Of a stretch of 64,000 nt of DNA, positions 55,020 through 64,000 are shown in pieces. Both the position numbers and the translations under genes were made by a program. Each line of letters starts with the position of its first letter. Position 1 is the first letter of the stretch. The notes below the pieces were generated by a model, which saw only the letters and a list, made by a program, of their open reading frames with translations, had not been told where the DNA came from and did no database searches. Source of the stretch: Candidula unifasciata (taxonomy: Eukaryota; Mollusca; Gastropoda; Stylommatophora; Geomitridae); assembly GCA_905116865.2 (NCBI GenBank), contig CAJHNH020004669.1, forward strand, positions 62,001-126,000, read 5' to 3'.

Positions 55020-55310
55020 TCCCCCCTGTGCGGGTTCCGGGGCCCTATTATAGGAAAAACAAAAATAGACCCACTGACTACCCAAAAGCGTGTCGTAAGA
55101 GTCGACTAATTGGGAGCTTCCTTCGAAATCGGAGTGCATTTGCCTGATAGGCAAGGCACTAACAGTCTGCACACAATAAGTCAGATCTGTCAAACGGGTG
55201 TACACGCAACACTCAGATTCTGGAACAGGACTGTAGTCCAGAAATGGACGAACAACCAGAAATTTCCACCAGACTTTACAGATGGTGAACTTAAAGAAGA
55301 AGTTTTATAG
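55020..55310 (+). mobile_element. SINE-A copy, near full length
   Basis: GTGCGGGTTCCGGGGCCC, AATAGACCCACTGACTACCC, GTCGTAAGAGTCGACTAA, AGTCCAGAAATGGACGAACA and a GAAGAAG tail. Confidence 0.8.
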
Positions 55311-55362
55311 AAGAAGAAGATTTATGAAGTATTTTTTTAACTTGTTTATTCACATTCTTGTC

Positions 55363-55365
<3 letters not shown>

Positions 55366-55442
<77 letters not shown>
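55366..55442. repeat. (CT)n microsatellite
   Basis: Pure (CT)n of about 76 bp, just downstream of SINE-A. Confidence 0.97.
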
Positions 55443-55443
<1 letters not shown>

Positions 55444-56080
55444 AGTGTGTGCGACTGTGTGCGTGTATTTTTATTAATCTGTTTACAAGGCATGCCAGTT
55501 TTTTAAAAACTGTTTACACAGTCTAGGCAGTATCCTTTGTCAGCGGCTGAGGATTAGTCCCTGATTCAGACAGGTTTCATGTTTCCCCTACCAGTACGGC
55601 TCTTTAGTGGCTCAGGTCCTTCTGTATATAGAGAAGGCCGTGGGTGGCTTCAACGTTAATCTGGAGGATTTTCTCAATTTTCCTCCAGCTCTCTTGGGTA
55701 GGATAGGCGGCGAGAAAGAGCTGAGTCACCACACCTCGTTATGTCGTGACCTCAGATATCAGAAAGCCTAACGTTTTCCAAACCAGCATGAGTTTAGATT
55801 GATAAACTAGCCGCTTAGTGAAATATATAGATTGCGTATGTGACAGATATAGATTACGATTATTACCTTCCCAGATACACTAGATACACAGGATGTGTCA
55901 CACATAATAACACTCAGCGTCTGCTATAGACCGTACATGGACCGCCATTTTTCGGTTTTACTAGATCCGTCTTCAGTCTTCTCTTCTTTTCTCTTATATA
56001 CTTTTGTATATGTAACTAGTTGTGTATTTTATTGTTTCTATATGTATGTCAAAGATTCTCATTGAATTTCCGGTCTTTCT
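55443..56080. other. No feature recognised
   Basis: Unassigned sequence. No reading frame of note. Confidence 0.35.
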
Positions 56081-56089
56081 TGGACTCAC

Positions 56090-56370
56090 TCGGTCTTCTG
56101 ACTAGCCATTTTTCGGTTTAACTGATCCGCCTTCGGTCTTCTGACTAGCCATTTTTCGGTTTAACTGATCCGCCTTCGGTCTTCAGACTAGCCATTTTTC
56201 AGTTTAACTGACCCGCCTTCGGTCTTCTGACTGACCAACCATTCTTTGGGTTTTACTGGATCCGTCTTCGGTCTTCTGACTGGCCATTTTTCGGTTTCAC
56301 TGATCCGACTTCAGACATCTGACTTGCCATTTTTCAGTTTCTTTTGATCCGTCTTTAAGACTGAGTGGGT
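56090..56370. repeat. ~43-bp minisatellite, about six units
   Basis: The unit is GACTAGCCATTTTTCGGTTT plus AACTGATCCGCCTTCGGTCT and TCT. The first three units are close to identical; later ones are diverged. A stray unit lies at 55940-55985. Confidence 0.85.
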
Positions 56371-56984
56371 GTCTTTTGGTTTCACTCGGTGGGTCGGTCT
56401 TTGTTACTAACTGACTATCTCTCGGTTGGTTTTTTTAATTTGACAGCCTTGTTGTCTCTGTCTCTGTTTCACTGTGTCTGTCTGTCCGACTGACAGATTG
56501 GTTGGCTGTACTCGGCTTCACCTGGCCTGTCTGGTTTTATGATTCACTGAGTGTCCACCAGTTCTACTAGACATTGGTCGGTCTTTCTGGGTGTCGATAT
56601 GACTGGCTGGCTGGTCGGCTGCCTGTTTCACTCGGTCTTACTTTGTCTGCCTAGCTCTCACACTCTTTCCACCCCCACCCCCTCACCCAACTGTATCTCT
56701 CGCTCTGTCTCTTTTATCTGACGGCAGTAACCTACTTGTATTGCCACCGAAGCGTGTCTGAAGAGTTGGCCATTTGCCAGCAAGCATAGATAGTGGGTGT
56801 GTCTACTGTATGCTTGCTCGAGCGTTTGATACCCAAAATAAAGAAGTACACACAATGTGGGCTTGGCTAACACTACAGATGTAAATCCGTGTATGGGGGG
56901 TGGACATGTACAGATACGCACCTCTTTAAAAGGATGTCTCTTAGTGAAGATACTATGAATGTTTTTTAAGGGTGCCCCATATAT
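56371..56984. other. No gene seen
   Basis: Sequence with many CTGTCTG and GGCTGG words. A 174-codon minus-strand frame (56658-57182) has no recognisable domain and overlaps LINE sequence. Confidence 0.35.
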
Positions 56985-57246
56985 GTCAATACGTGGGAAA
57001 AATAAACTTGGGCATAAACTTGGCTTGAGCATATCAAACAGAATGTCAAACGACAGAGAATCTGTATACACAGGGGAGCTGAATGGTCGTAGACCACGAG
57101 GCAGACTAAGAAAACGACGGAGAGATAACGTCCACACAGAATTGCAAACACTTGGTGTCACCAACTGGAAAGAGAAGGCCAACCAGAGAGGTGAGTGGAG
57201 GCGGGTAATATCTGCAGCAATGAATTTTGAGGGCTCAGAACGCTGA
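56985..57246 (+). mobile_element. LINE 3' end fragment with intact C-terminal frame
   Basis: Translation contains GRRPRGRLRKRRRDNVHTEL, QTLGVTNWKEKANQRGEW and a stop at 57244, then AAGAAGAAAG. A typical C-terminus of a non-LTR reverse transcriptase ORF. Confidence 0.65.
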
Positions 57247-57429
57247 AGAAGAAAGAAAATAAAAATTTTTATAACAACTATATTTTATATACTATGTTCT
57301 ATACTCCATATGACCAACATTTTTTTGAAAACACACTTTAATGTCCGTCACACACCGCTGAACAACAGCGGGAGTTATGCTTGTCCTGGCATTGGTAATA
57401 CGTTTTTTCCCCCATAGGTATGGAAACTT

Positions 57430-57566
57430 ATGGGACACCCTCTAAATTCTTGCCAGTTCTCCCGCTTCATTTACTTTCATACTCAAGGCGTCACTTATAT
57501 CCGGTGCCCCTCCTTCTTGGCACCATGCTTCCTGCTATAATTTTTTCCAATCCGTTGTGGCACTTG
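57430..57566 (-). mobile_element. LINE 3' fragment
   Basis: Same family as 52373-52620 (minus-strand KIIAGSMVPRRRG, with matching DNA). It runs straight into the 55-bp minisatellite. Confidence 0.55.
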
Positions 57567-59015
57567 ACATATAATGACACAACAGGACATAACGGAGTGG
57601 AGAAATAGGCATATATATGCCCCATATAATGGCACAACAGGACATAACGGAGTGGAGAAATAGGCATATATATGCCCCATATAATGGCACAACAGGACAT
57701 AACGGAGTGGATAAATAGGCATATATATGCCCCATATAATAGTAGAACAGGACGGAACGGAGTGAAGAAATAGGCCTATATATGTGACATATAATGGTAG
57801 AACAGGACAGAACGGAGTGGAGAAATAGGCATATATATATGTGACATATAATGGCACAACAGGACATATCGGAGTGAAGAAATAGGCATATATATGCCCC
57901 ATATAATGGTACAACAGGACATATCGGAGTGAAGAAATAGGCATATATTTGCCCCATATAATGGTACAACAGGACAGAACGGAGTGAAGAAATAGGCATA
58001 TATATGCCACATATAATGGTACAACAGGACAGAACGGAGTGGAGAAATAGGCATATATATGCCCCATATAATGGTAGAACAGGACAGAACGGAGTGGAGA
58101 AATAGGCATATATATATGTGACATATAATGGTAGAACAGGACGGAACGGAGTGAAGAAATAGGCATATATATGCCACATATAATGGTAGAACAGGACGGA
58201 ACGGAGTGGAGAAATAGGCATATATATATATGTGACATATAATGGTAGAACAGGACGGAACGGAGTGAAGAAATAGGCATATATATGCCACATATAATGG
58301 TAGAACAGGACGGAACGAAGTGGAGAAATAGGCATATATATATGTGACATATAATGGTACAACAGGACATATCGGAGTGAATAAATAGGCATATATATGC
58401 CACATATAATGGTACAACAGGACAGAACGGAGTGGAGAAATAGGCATATATATATATGTGACACATAATGGTAGAACAGGACGAAACGGAGTGGAGAAAT
58501 AGGCATATATATGCCACATATAATGGTAGAACAGGACGAAACGGAGTGGAGAAATAGGCATATATATGCCACATATAATGGTAGAACAGGACGGAACGAA
58601 GTGGAGAAATAGGCATATATATATGTGACATATAATGGTACAACAGGACATATCGGAGTGAATAAATAGGCATATATATATGCCACATATAATGGTACAA
58701 CAGGACATATCGGAGTGAATAAATAGGCATATATATATGCCACATATAATGGTACAACAGGACATATTGGAGTGAAGAAATAGGCATATATATATGCCAC
58801 ATATAATGGTACAACAGGACATATTGGAGTGAAGAAATAGGCATATATATATGCCACATATAATGGTACAACAGGACATATCGGAGTGAATAAATAGGCA
58901 TATATATATGCCACATATAATGGTACAACAGGACAGAACGGAGTGAAGAAATAGGCATATATATATGCCACATATAATGGTACAACAGGACAGAACGGAG
59001 TGAAGAAATAGACTG
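57567..59015. repeat. 55-bp minisatellite, about 26 units, each with a palindrome
   Basis: The unit is ATAATGGTACAACAGGACAG, AACGGAGTGGAGAAATAGGC and ATATATATGCCACAT. Most units carry GGCATATATATGCC, a 14-bp perfect palindrome. Others end in ATATATGTGACAT. The AT step varies in length, so the period is 53-59 bp. The long minus-strand frames (up to 514 codons) are repeat artefacts. Confidence 0.95.
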
Positions 59016-59172
59016 CAGATGGGACATATAATAGAACAATGTATGAATGAAACAGTTGCCGCTACCGGTGGTTGAACCAGGACTGTTGTTTTGGCAAGCA
59101 CACGCACGACCTGTCTATTTAAATCCTCTCGGAGCTTCAGCAGCGACCTAGATAAGTATCACCTACTTTGTA

Positions 59173-60144
59173 CAAGGTCCGACAATTAAGTAGTGAGATT
59201 AATTCCATAAAAATTAAAATAATCAACACTTGAAGATATAACCTGTATCTAATTCAAAGTAAGTCCCTTGTGCATTGATACAGCAAGTGGCACGATCTGA
59301 CAAACACTCGAACGACCTCTGTAGTTCTTATGTTGTTATGGCCCTTAAAGTCAATGTTACGACCCTTTGGATGTCATCAACATCGTTAAAGAAGCGTCCT
59401 TTCAATGGCAACTTTAATTTTGGGAATAGAAAATAGTCACAGGGGGACAAATCTGGGCGAATAGGGTGGATGGTTGAGAACACGCACTTGTCTTTATGCC
59501 AAAAATTCCTGTACAACTACCGCCTTTTGAGCCCGTGCATTGTCATGAAGAAGAAACAGATTGCCAGGTGTTGAATACAAACTGGAAAGCAACTTTTTTC
59601 TTGCCCAAATCTTCCACTAAAATTTTACGAATAATCTCTGCATTAACACCACTTCATCTGCCATCATCTTCACCGTCGATCTTCAACGATCTTCTTGTAT
59701 CCGTTCTCAGAATTTTGCAATGAGTTCCTCATAACGAACAGAATTTGGGCGTCCAGGTCTTATTGCTTTAGTAATTATTTCCACACCACTTTTGAATCGT
59801 CAATACCAGCTGAAAATATGTGCATGAGATAAACAATTATCTCCATAAACTTGTAGCATCATTTTAACAGTTGCAAAGGCGCTTTTTCTGAGTTTTAAAC
59901 AGAATTTGATGTCAGCTTTTTTGTTGTCGTTGTTGCTTATGCTGATTACGTAATAATGCACCTCTGACTAGGTTAACAGAACGGCGGCTTGTTTGTTGTC
60001 TGCTTATAGGGCGGCTACAAAACGTTGCCAAATCATAGACGACGGTTGCCTCTTTAAATTTCATGCTGTGAATGATAGTTGGCATTTTTTTTCCTAAATA
60101 ATAAATTAATAAAATCAGTCTTATTACTTAATTGTCGGAACTTG
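59173..60144 (-). mobile_element. mariner-like DNA transposon relic, 972 bp
   Basis: Inverted termini CAAGGTCCGACAATTAAGTA (left) and CAAGTTCCGACAATTAAGTA (right, inverted) are 19 of 20 identical and flanked by TA on both sides. Minus-strand translation shows mariner-type pieces: IKFCLKLRKSAFATVKM, then HPPYSPD-like (here HPIRPDLSPCDYFLFPKLK) and LKGRFFNDVDDIQRVV. Frameshifts and stops make it dead. It is shorter than the usual ~1.3 kb. Confidence 0.85.
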
Positions 60145-60348
60145 TATAAGCCTTTAGTTTAGTATCATTTTGTCATAGTCGTTTACATAATATTCTAATG
60201 TAGTCATTTTATAATCAGTGTTCATTTGTGTGTGTGTGTTGTCTTTGTTTGCTGATGAGGGCTAATCGCCGCAACGTCCTTTGTTTCTTCATTGTATTTG
60301 AGTTTGTAAAGCTGAAATAAGGTATGTTTTTTTTTCATTTCTTTTTCT

Positions 60349-60618
60349 GCGACCTGACATAGTTCTCCACTCTGCGGAGAAACGGCAGCTCATCCTAATT
60401 GAGTTGACCGTCCCGTATGAATCGCGTTTGGACGAAAATCACCTGTACAAGCTCGAGAAATACAGTGATTTAGCAGCCGGTCTGAGGAGAAACGAGGCGT
60501 ACACGGTTCGTGTCATTGTATAATGTGGTTAAAGAACTAGGATTGCGTGGTAATGAACGGAAACGAACACTTAAAAAACTGGGCGAGGCAGCCGAAAGGG
60601 CCTCGAGTTGGCTTTTAA
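60349..60618 (+). pseudogene. Retroelement-type endonuclease-like remnant
   Basis: Translation LRPDIVLHSAEKRQLILIEL continues TVPYESR, later KLEKYSDLAAGL. After a frameshift near 60520 it gives VVKELGLRGNERKRTLKKLG and EAAERASSWLL. From memory, this order (RPD...IELTVPxE...AAERSSxWLW) is common at the end of retroelement polyproteins in aquatic animals and resembles a PD-(D/E)XK nuclease. Broken by the frameshift. Confidence 0.5.
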
Positions 60619-61169
60619 CGCAACGGAACAACGTAGGGGACGGGCCTCGGTGAGCTGGTCCGGGTTTCTAGTGGAAAAGGGTTTCTCACCCTTTGAAAGT
60701 CCATCGTGTCCGAATTGTCTGCCAGTGTTCCTCTGCTACCTGCTAACAAAAGTCCAACATGTGTCCGGTAAACCAAACGTAAGCTTGTCGCTCGGTCGTC
60801 CAGGCATGCTGACTGTTCTAATTAGGCTGCCGCAACGACTTCTTATCTCACAGTACCTTCTGCAAATCACCAAGTCGTCTTGTCCCTATCCGAAAGAAAA
60901 ACATCATCCGGTAATCTCGTGCAGCAGGGTACCAGCCCTGAGCTTCATGAACTCAGGTGGGCCCACCTCCGAAAGTGTCTAGGAGAATCGTGGGCCGAAA
61001 CACTTGTCGAGGAGGATAACTTCTACTGATGACTTGTAGATCCTTGCTGTACTTGCTCCCTGTGAGTTTATTCCTATCTTCAGTATAATTTCCGACACCC
61101 TATTTTAAAACTATCTACTGTGATAACCTCGGCATCACATTTACAGCTTTTGTGGTGTTTGACACAGAC

Positions 61170-61395
61170 GTTTACCATTCTTTGGCTCGCCAATCGGGCC
61201 CAAAATGCTTGGATTCCTATCCACATCGAGAACTGACCTTGTCGTCCAGGTCGACCCAACCTGAAATGGGTATCAGGTTATGTCTTGGTGAGTAAATGCG
61301 GCCGGCGTGACCACATCACTGACCGAGTGCCGACTGGTGTATACTAAATGTGAGTCTAGACTTCGCTGGATGCGACACGCGTAAAAAAGAGTCAT
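61170..61395 (+). mobile_element. SINE-C copy
   Basis: CCAGGTCGACCCAACCTG, AGTAAATGCGGCCGGCGTG, ACCGAGTGCCGACTGGTGT and ACACGCGTAAAAAAGAGTC. The head is worn. Confidence 0.65.
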
Positions 61396-61399
61396 ACAC

Positions 61400-63465
61400 T
61401 TAGTTACATTTACTGACCATTCTTTGCATCCCTTTTAAGCCTGGGTAACGCATGAATTGTGACAATTTTTTTCTGCTGCTTTCTTTTTTTTCTTCTACTT
61501 CTGCCTTTCTAACCCGAAATTAAGCCATAGATCCTCTCAACGAGTCGTTCTTTCCTTCTGTCACATGCCTGATTTAAGGATTTCTCCTTAAGAACCAACA
61601 GCACTCTGAAATAATAATGTTGAGTCGTTGTCTCGTATTGGTCTAAGGGATATCCCGTGGCCAATATACGCTCAACTTATTTCAGGAGTAGGGCATCTCA
61701 AGCTTTGGCACTACAAAATATATAATATTCCTAGGCACACTTGGCTGGATACCCCCACTACTATAAATAAGTAGCCCCCAGGTTATGATAGTATACTATC
61801 ATAGCCATGTTAACACAGATTACACTTATTACTCACACAAACATAAAAGCTAGACAGTTAGAATGGTGAAACAGGGACACCCAAGTCAGCCATGGAAATT
61901 TCTGCATGTAATAAGCTCAATATAAATACAAATATAAATGAATAGATAATCAAGAGTGTTCGTTGAATGGAGTTCAGGAATCAATGACACAACCCAGATA
62001 TTGAAGCAGCCAGATGTAGTTCCTGGATTTTACATGAGTTCATCGTAGGAATCGCAAGTAGCTGTAGGAAGAGAGCATGTATATGAATAAGAGATCCCTT
62101 ATCCCAGTTCGTAGGTCACTGCTCCCCTCAGTCCATGGTGATTCGACTGTAGTTGACTCAATAGGTAGCTATGCCTCGATTTGATTTGTTACAAGCTGAC
62201 TGTCTCACAGGTGAGGACACAGGAACTGCATAGGAGCCCAACAAAGCTCTTGAAGACTGATTCTCTGGATTGATGACATAGGAGTCTGCAATTGTCCACT
62301 AGTCCTGGAACTCACAAACAAACTCCTGCCACGTTGAGGTAGTGGCAAGAATAGGTAGGACTTTTGGGTATGCTTGGTGCCCATAATGGTATGGGTTGGT
62401 GGTTGTTGGCTGGACTGTGATTCGTCTGCCTGATCTCTAAGGAGGTATCATCTTGTCAGGAAAGAAATCAGAATTAGTAATCATCTTTATTCACACATCA
62501 GCTCACCCCACACTCGGCTACCCTTCTCCATTCCTCAGAGTGTAACTCGCAAGAAGAGACAGTGTCTCCTTTCATTTATCTGTCTGTAAATTAGTACACC
62601 AGATAGAAGACAAGGTATATAGTGGAGATAGATAGACACCACCACACATAGATCACCCTCTCTCCACCCTCACATCTGCACTCGCAGACATACAATGTAT
62701 ACGGTTAGTACCTATATATATTTCACGTCTCCACAGGCTGTTCACTACACGCCCACTGTTTCTGTGTCAAACACACCTTTGACTCAGAGCGTCTAGCTCT
62801 GACGTCACAGCAGTTAACTGTTAAAAGATGACCCAGATTCCATATTTCTGCTAGGAGGCACAAAAATTCGTTTGTCTGGTCAGAGAATAATTACTTGTAG
62901 GGTTTAATATCTTTACAAATGGTGTGGGTTATGTAGAGCACAAACTGTTTAGTCTGCACAGGAAAAGGTTTAATGTTCGGAGCCTGATCTCTGGACATCA
63001 AGAACGGCCGAACTCTGTGCGATCACACAGCTGAATCTGCCCTCTCTGCAGCAGTGGCCAACTTTAAAAAGACATATATTAGGAATTCTTCAAAGATAGA
63101 ACTGGTACTGAATGCGCCAATTTTATTAATAGACTGTATACACGTCTTGACACTTTGGAGATCAGGCGAAAGAATGCCGCTCAAAACTAAGCTTGGCGTC
63201 ACTAGGAAGAAGTCCCTGTATGCATGCCCATGGAGTAAACAGGCTTACAGGAATTTCTGAATTAAACACCAGAAATCTTCAGCCCACAGTTGCAAGTTTG
63301 AAAATGAAGATTTCTCAAAGCAACTAGAGGGTCTAGAAATGAATATTTTACCAGATAGAGGTATATATCAATACAAGGGACTATATACCCCTCCGGACGG
63401 GTTTAAGTTTGAAATATGACGTGCCCGCTAGGGAAGTCAGCTTCACGACTCGTCCATCGTATAGG
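61400..63465. other. Unassigned 2-kb stretch
   Basis: 61490-61580 weakly resembles the LINE at 40164. From 61590 on I recognise no repeat, frame or transposon end. A CRE-like TGACGTCA occurs at 62800-62807. Could be unique intergenic DNA or an unfamiliar element. Confidence 0.35.
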
Positions 63466-63474
63466 GTTGGCTGT

Positions 63475-63620
63475 TCACTCCACGACACCTTCGTTATAGC
63501 ATTTTGCTCTCCCCATGTCCTCCCTGTCTATTTAGCTTCACTCTTTAGCTCCCTTCTTCATGTTTATTTTTTTTTTATTTCTATGCCCCTCGTGTGTTCC
63601 ACTGCAAAGACATTCTAGTT
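63475..63620 (-). mobile_element. LINE 3' end fragment, family of 40164
   Basis: TGCTCTCCCCATGTCCTCC, CTTTAGCTCCCTTCTTCATG and TCCACTGCAAAGACATTCTA are complements of the coding end seen at 40164-40420. Confidence 0.55.
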
Positions 63621-63621
63621 C

Positions 63622-63623
63622 TC

Positions 63624-63690
<67 letters not shown>
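63622..63690. repeat. (GA)n microsatellite
   Basis: Pure (GA)n, inserted or expanded immediately after the LINE fragment. Confidence 0.97.
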
Positions 63691-63691
<1 letters not shown>

Positions 63692-63845
63692 TGCATGCGT
63701 GGACAGCTTGGCCATATGGCATAACCCTTACAAAAAAGTAGCCGCTGTGTGAGAAGACATTTTATGACCGTTTGCGTATGTGTAAATTGCATAAACGATG
63801 ATGATGACAACGTTAAAGTTAATGTCAAAATAATCTACTGCGTTA

Positions 63846-64000
63846 CAAGGGTTTCCCCGTGTGGGTTCCGGGACCCCATTGTGGGGAAAACAAGCAAAGA
63901 CCAACTGCCTTCCCATCAAGCTTTCTTTGAAGTCAGGGTACATCTGCCTGAGAGGCAAGGAACCAACACTCTGTGTACAGATAAATCAAATATGTAAAAC
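63846..64000 (+). mobile_element. SINE-A, cut by window end
   Basis: CGTGTGGGTTCCGGGACCCC, GAGAGGCAAGGAACCAACAC and AAATCAAATATGTAAAAC. The 3' half lies outside the window. Confidence 0.7.

Noticed and set aside
56658..57182. 174-codon minus-strand frame
   Set aside because: Overlaps, antisense, the intact C-terminal frame of a LINE; no domain seen.
57495..59039. Minus-strand frames of 443-514 codons rich in Tyr, Cys and Leu
   Set aside because: Pure product of the 55-bp minisatellite; all three phases are open and the frame runs into a LINE fragment.

Overview
The window looks like accessory, repeat-dense nuclear DNA of an animal, most likely a mollusc and probably a gastropod. There are no operons, ribosome-binding sites or prokaryotic gene spacing. 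Instead there are tRNA-derived SINEs in many copies, 3'-truncated LINE fragments, hAT- and mariner-type DNA transposons with target-site duplications, long GA/CT/AT/TTC microsatellites and many minisatellites. The organism call is an inference from repeat style; no marker gene fixes the taxon.

Only one convincing protein gene is visible: a 2632-codon uninterrupted reading frame on the + strand (24195-32093). It encodes a large, Ser/Thr/Asp/Glu/Gln-rich, probably disordered protein of unknown function. Its central part is an 8-residue repeat that has grown into sixteen 16-residue (48-bp) tandem units. A plausible splice acceptor lies about 240 bp upstream, and a SINE begins 59 bp after the stop codon.

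Layout. 1-9 kb: SINEs, a GA-rich tract, purine-rich stretches around 5.2-6.3 kb, a hairpin pair near 4.9 kb, and a tRNA-Lys(CTT)-like sequence at 8.5 kb. 9-24 kb: a repeat family pair, a 27-bp minisatellite (12 kb), a (TTC)n tract (16.9-17.3 kb) and dispersed SINEs. 24-32 kb: the large gene. 32-41 kb: SINEs, including one inserted into another with its target-site duplication, and LINE 3' ends. 41-48 kb: 35-bp and 66-bp minisatellites, an hAT-like element with a LINE fragment inside, a 97-bp palindrome, and a decayed LINE with an RNase H-like region. 48-60 kb: 31-bp and 55-bp minisatellites, a complete 204-bp hAT MITE, LINE 3' fragments and a 972-bp mariner-like relic. 60-64 kb: a retroelement endonuclease-like remnant, an unassigned stretch, and a SINE cut by the window end.

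The genes do not form a pathway. The biological interest lies in the orphan repeat protein, in SINE families that share and exchange tRNA-like heads and bodies, and in datable nested insertions. SINE family letters (A-F) and repeat letters (G-L) used below are local names defined by matches inside this window, not database names.
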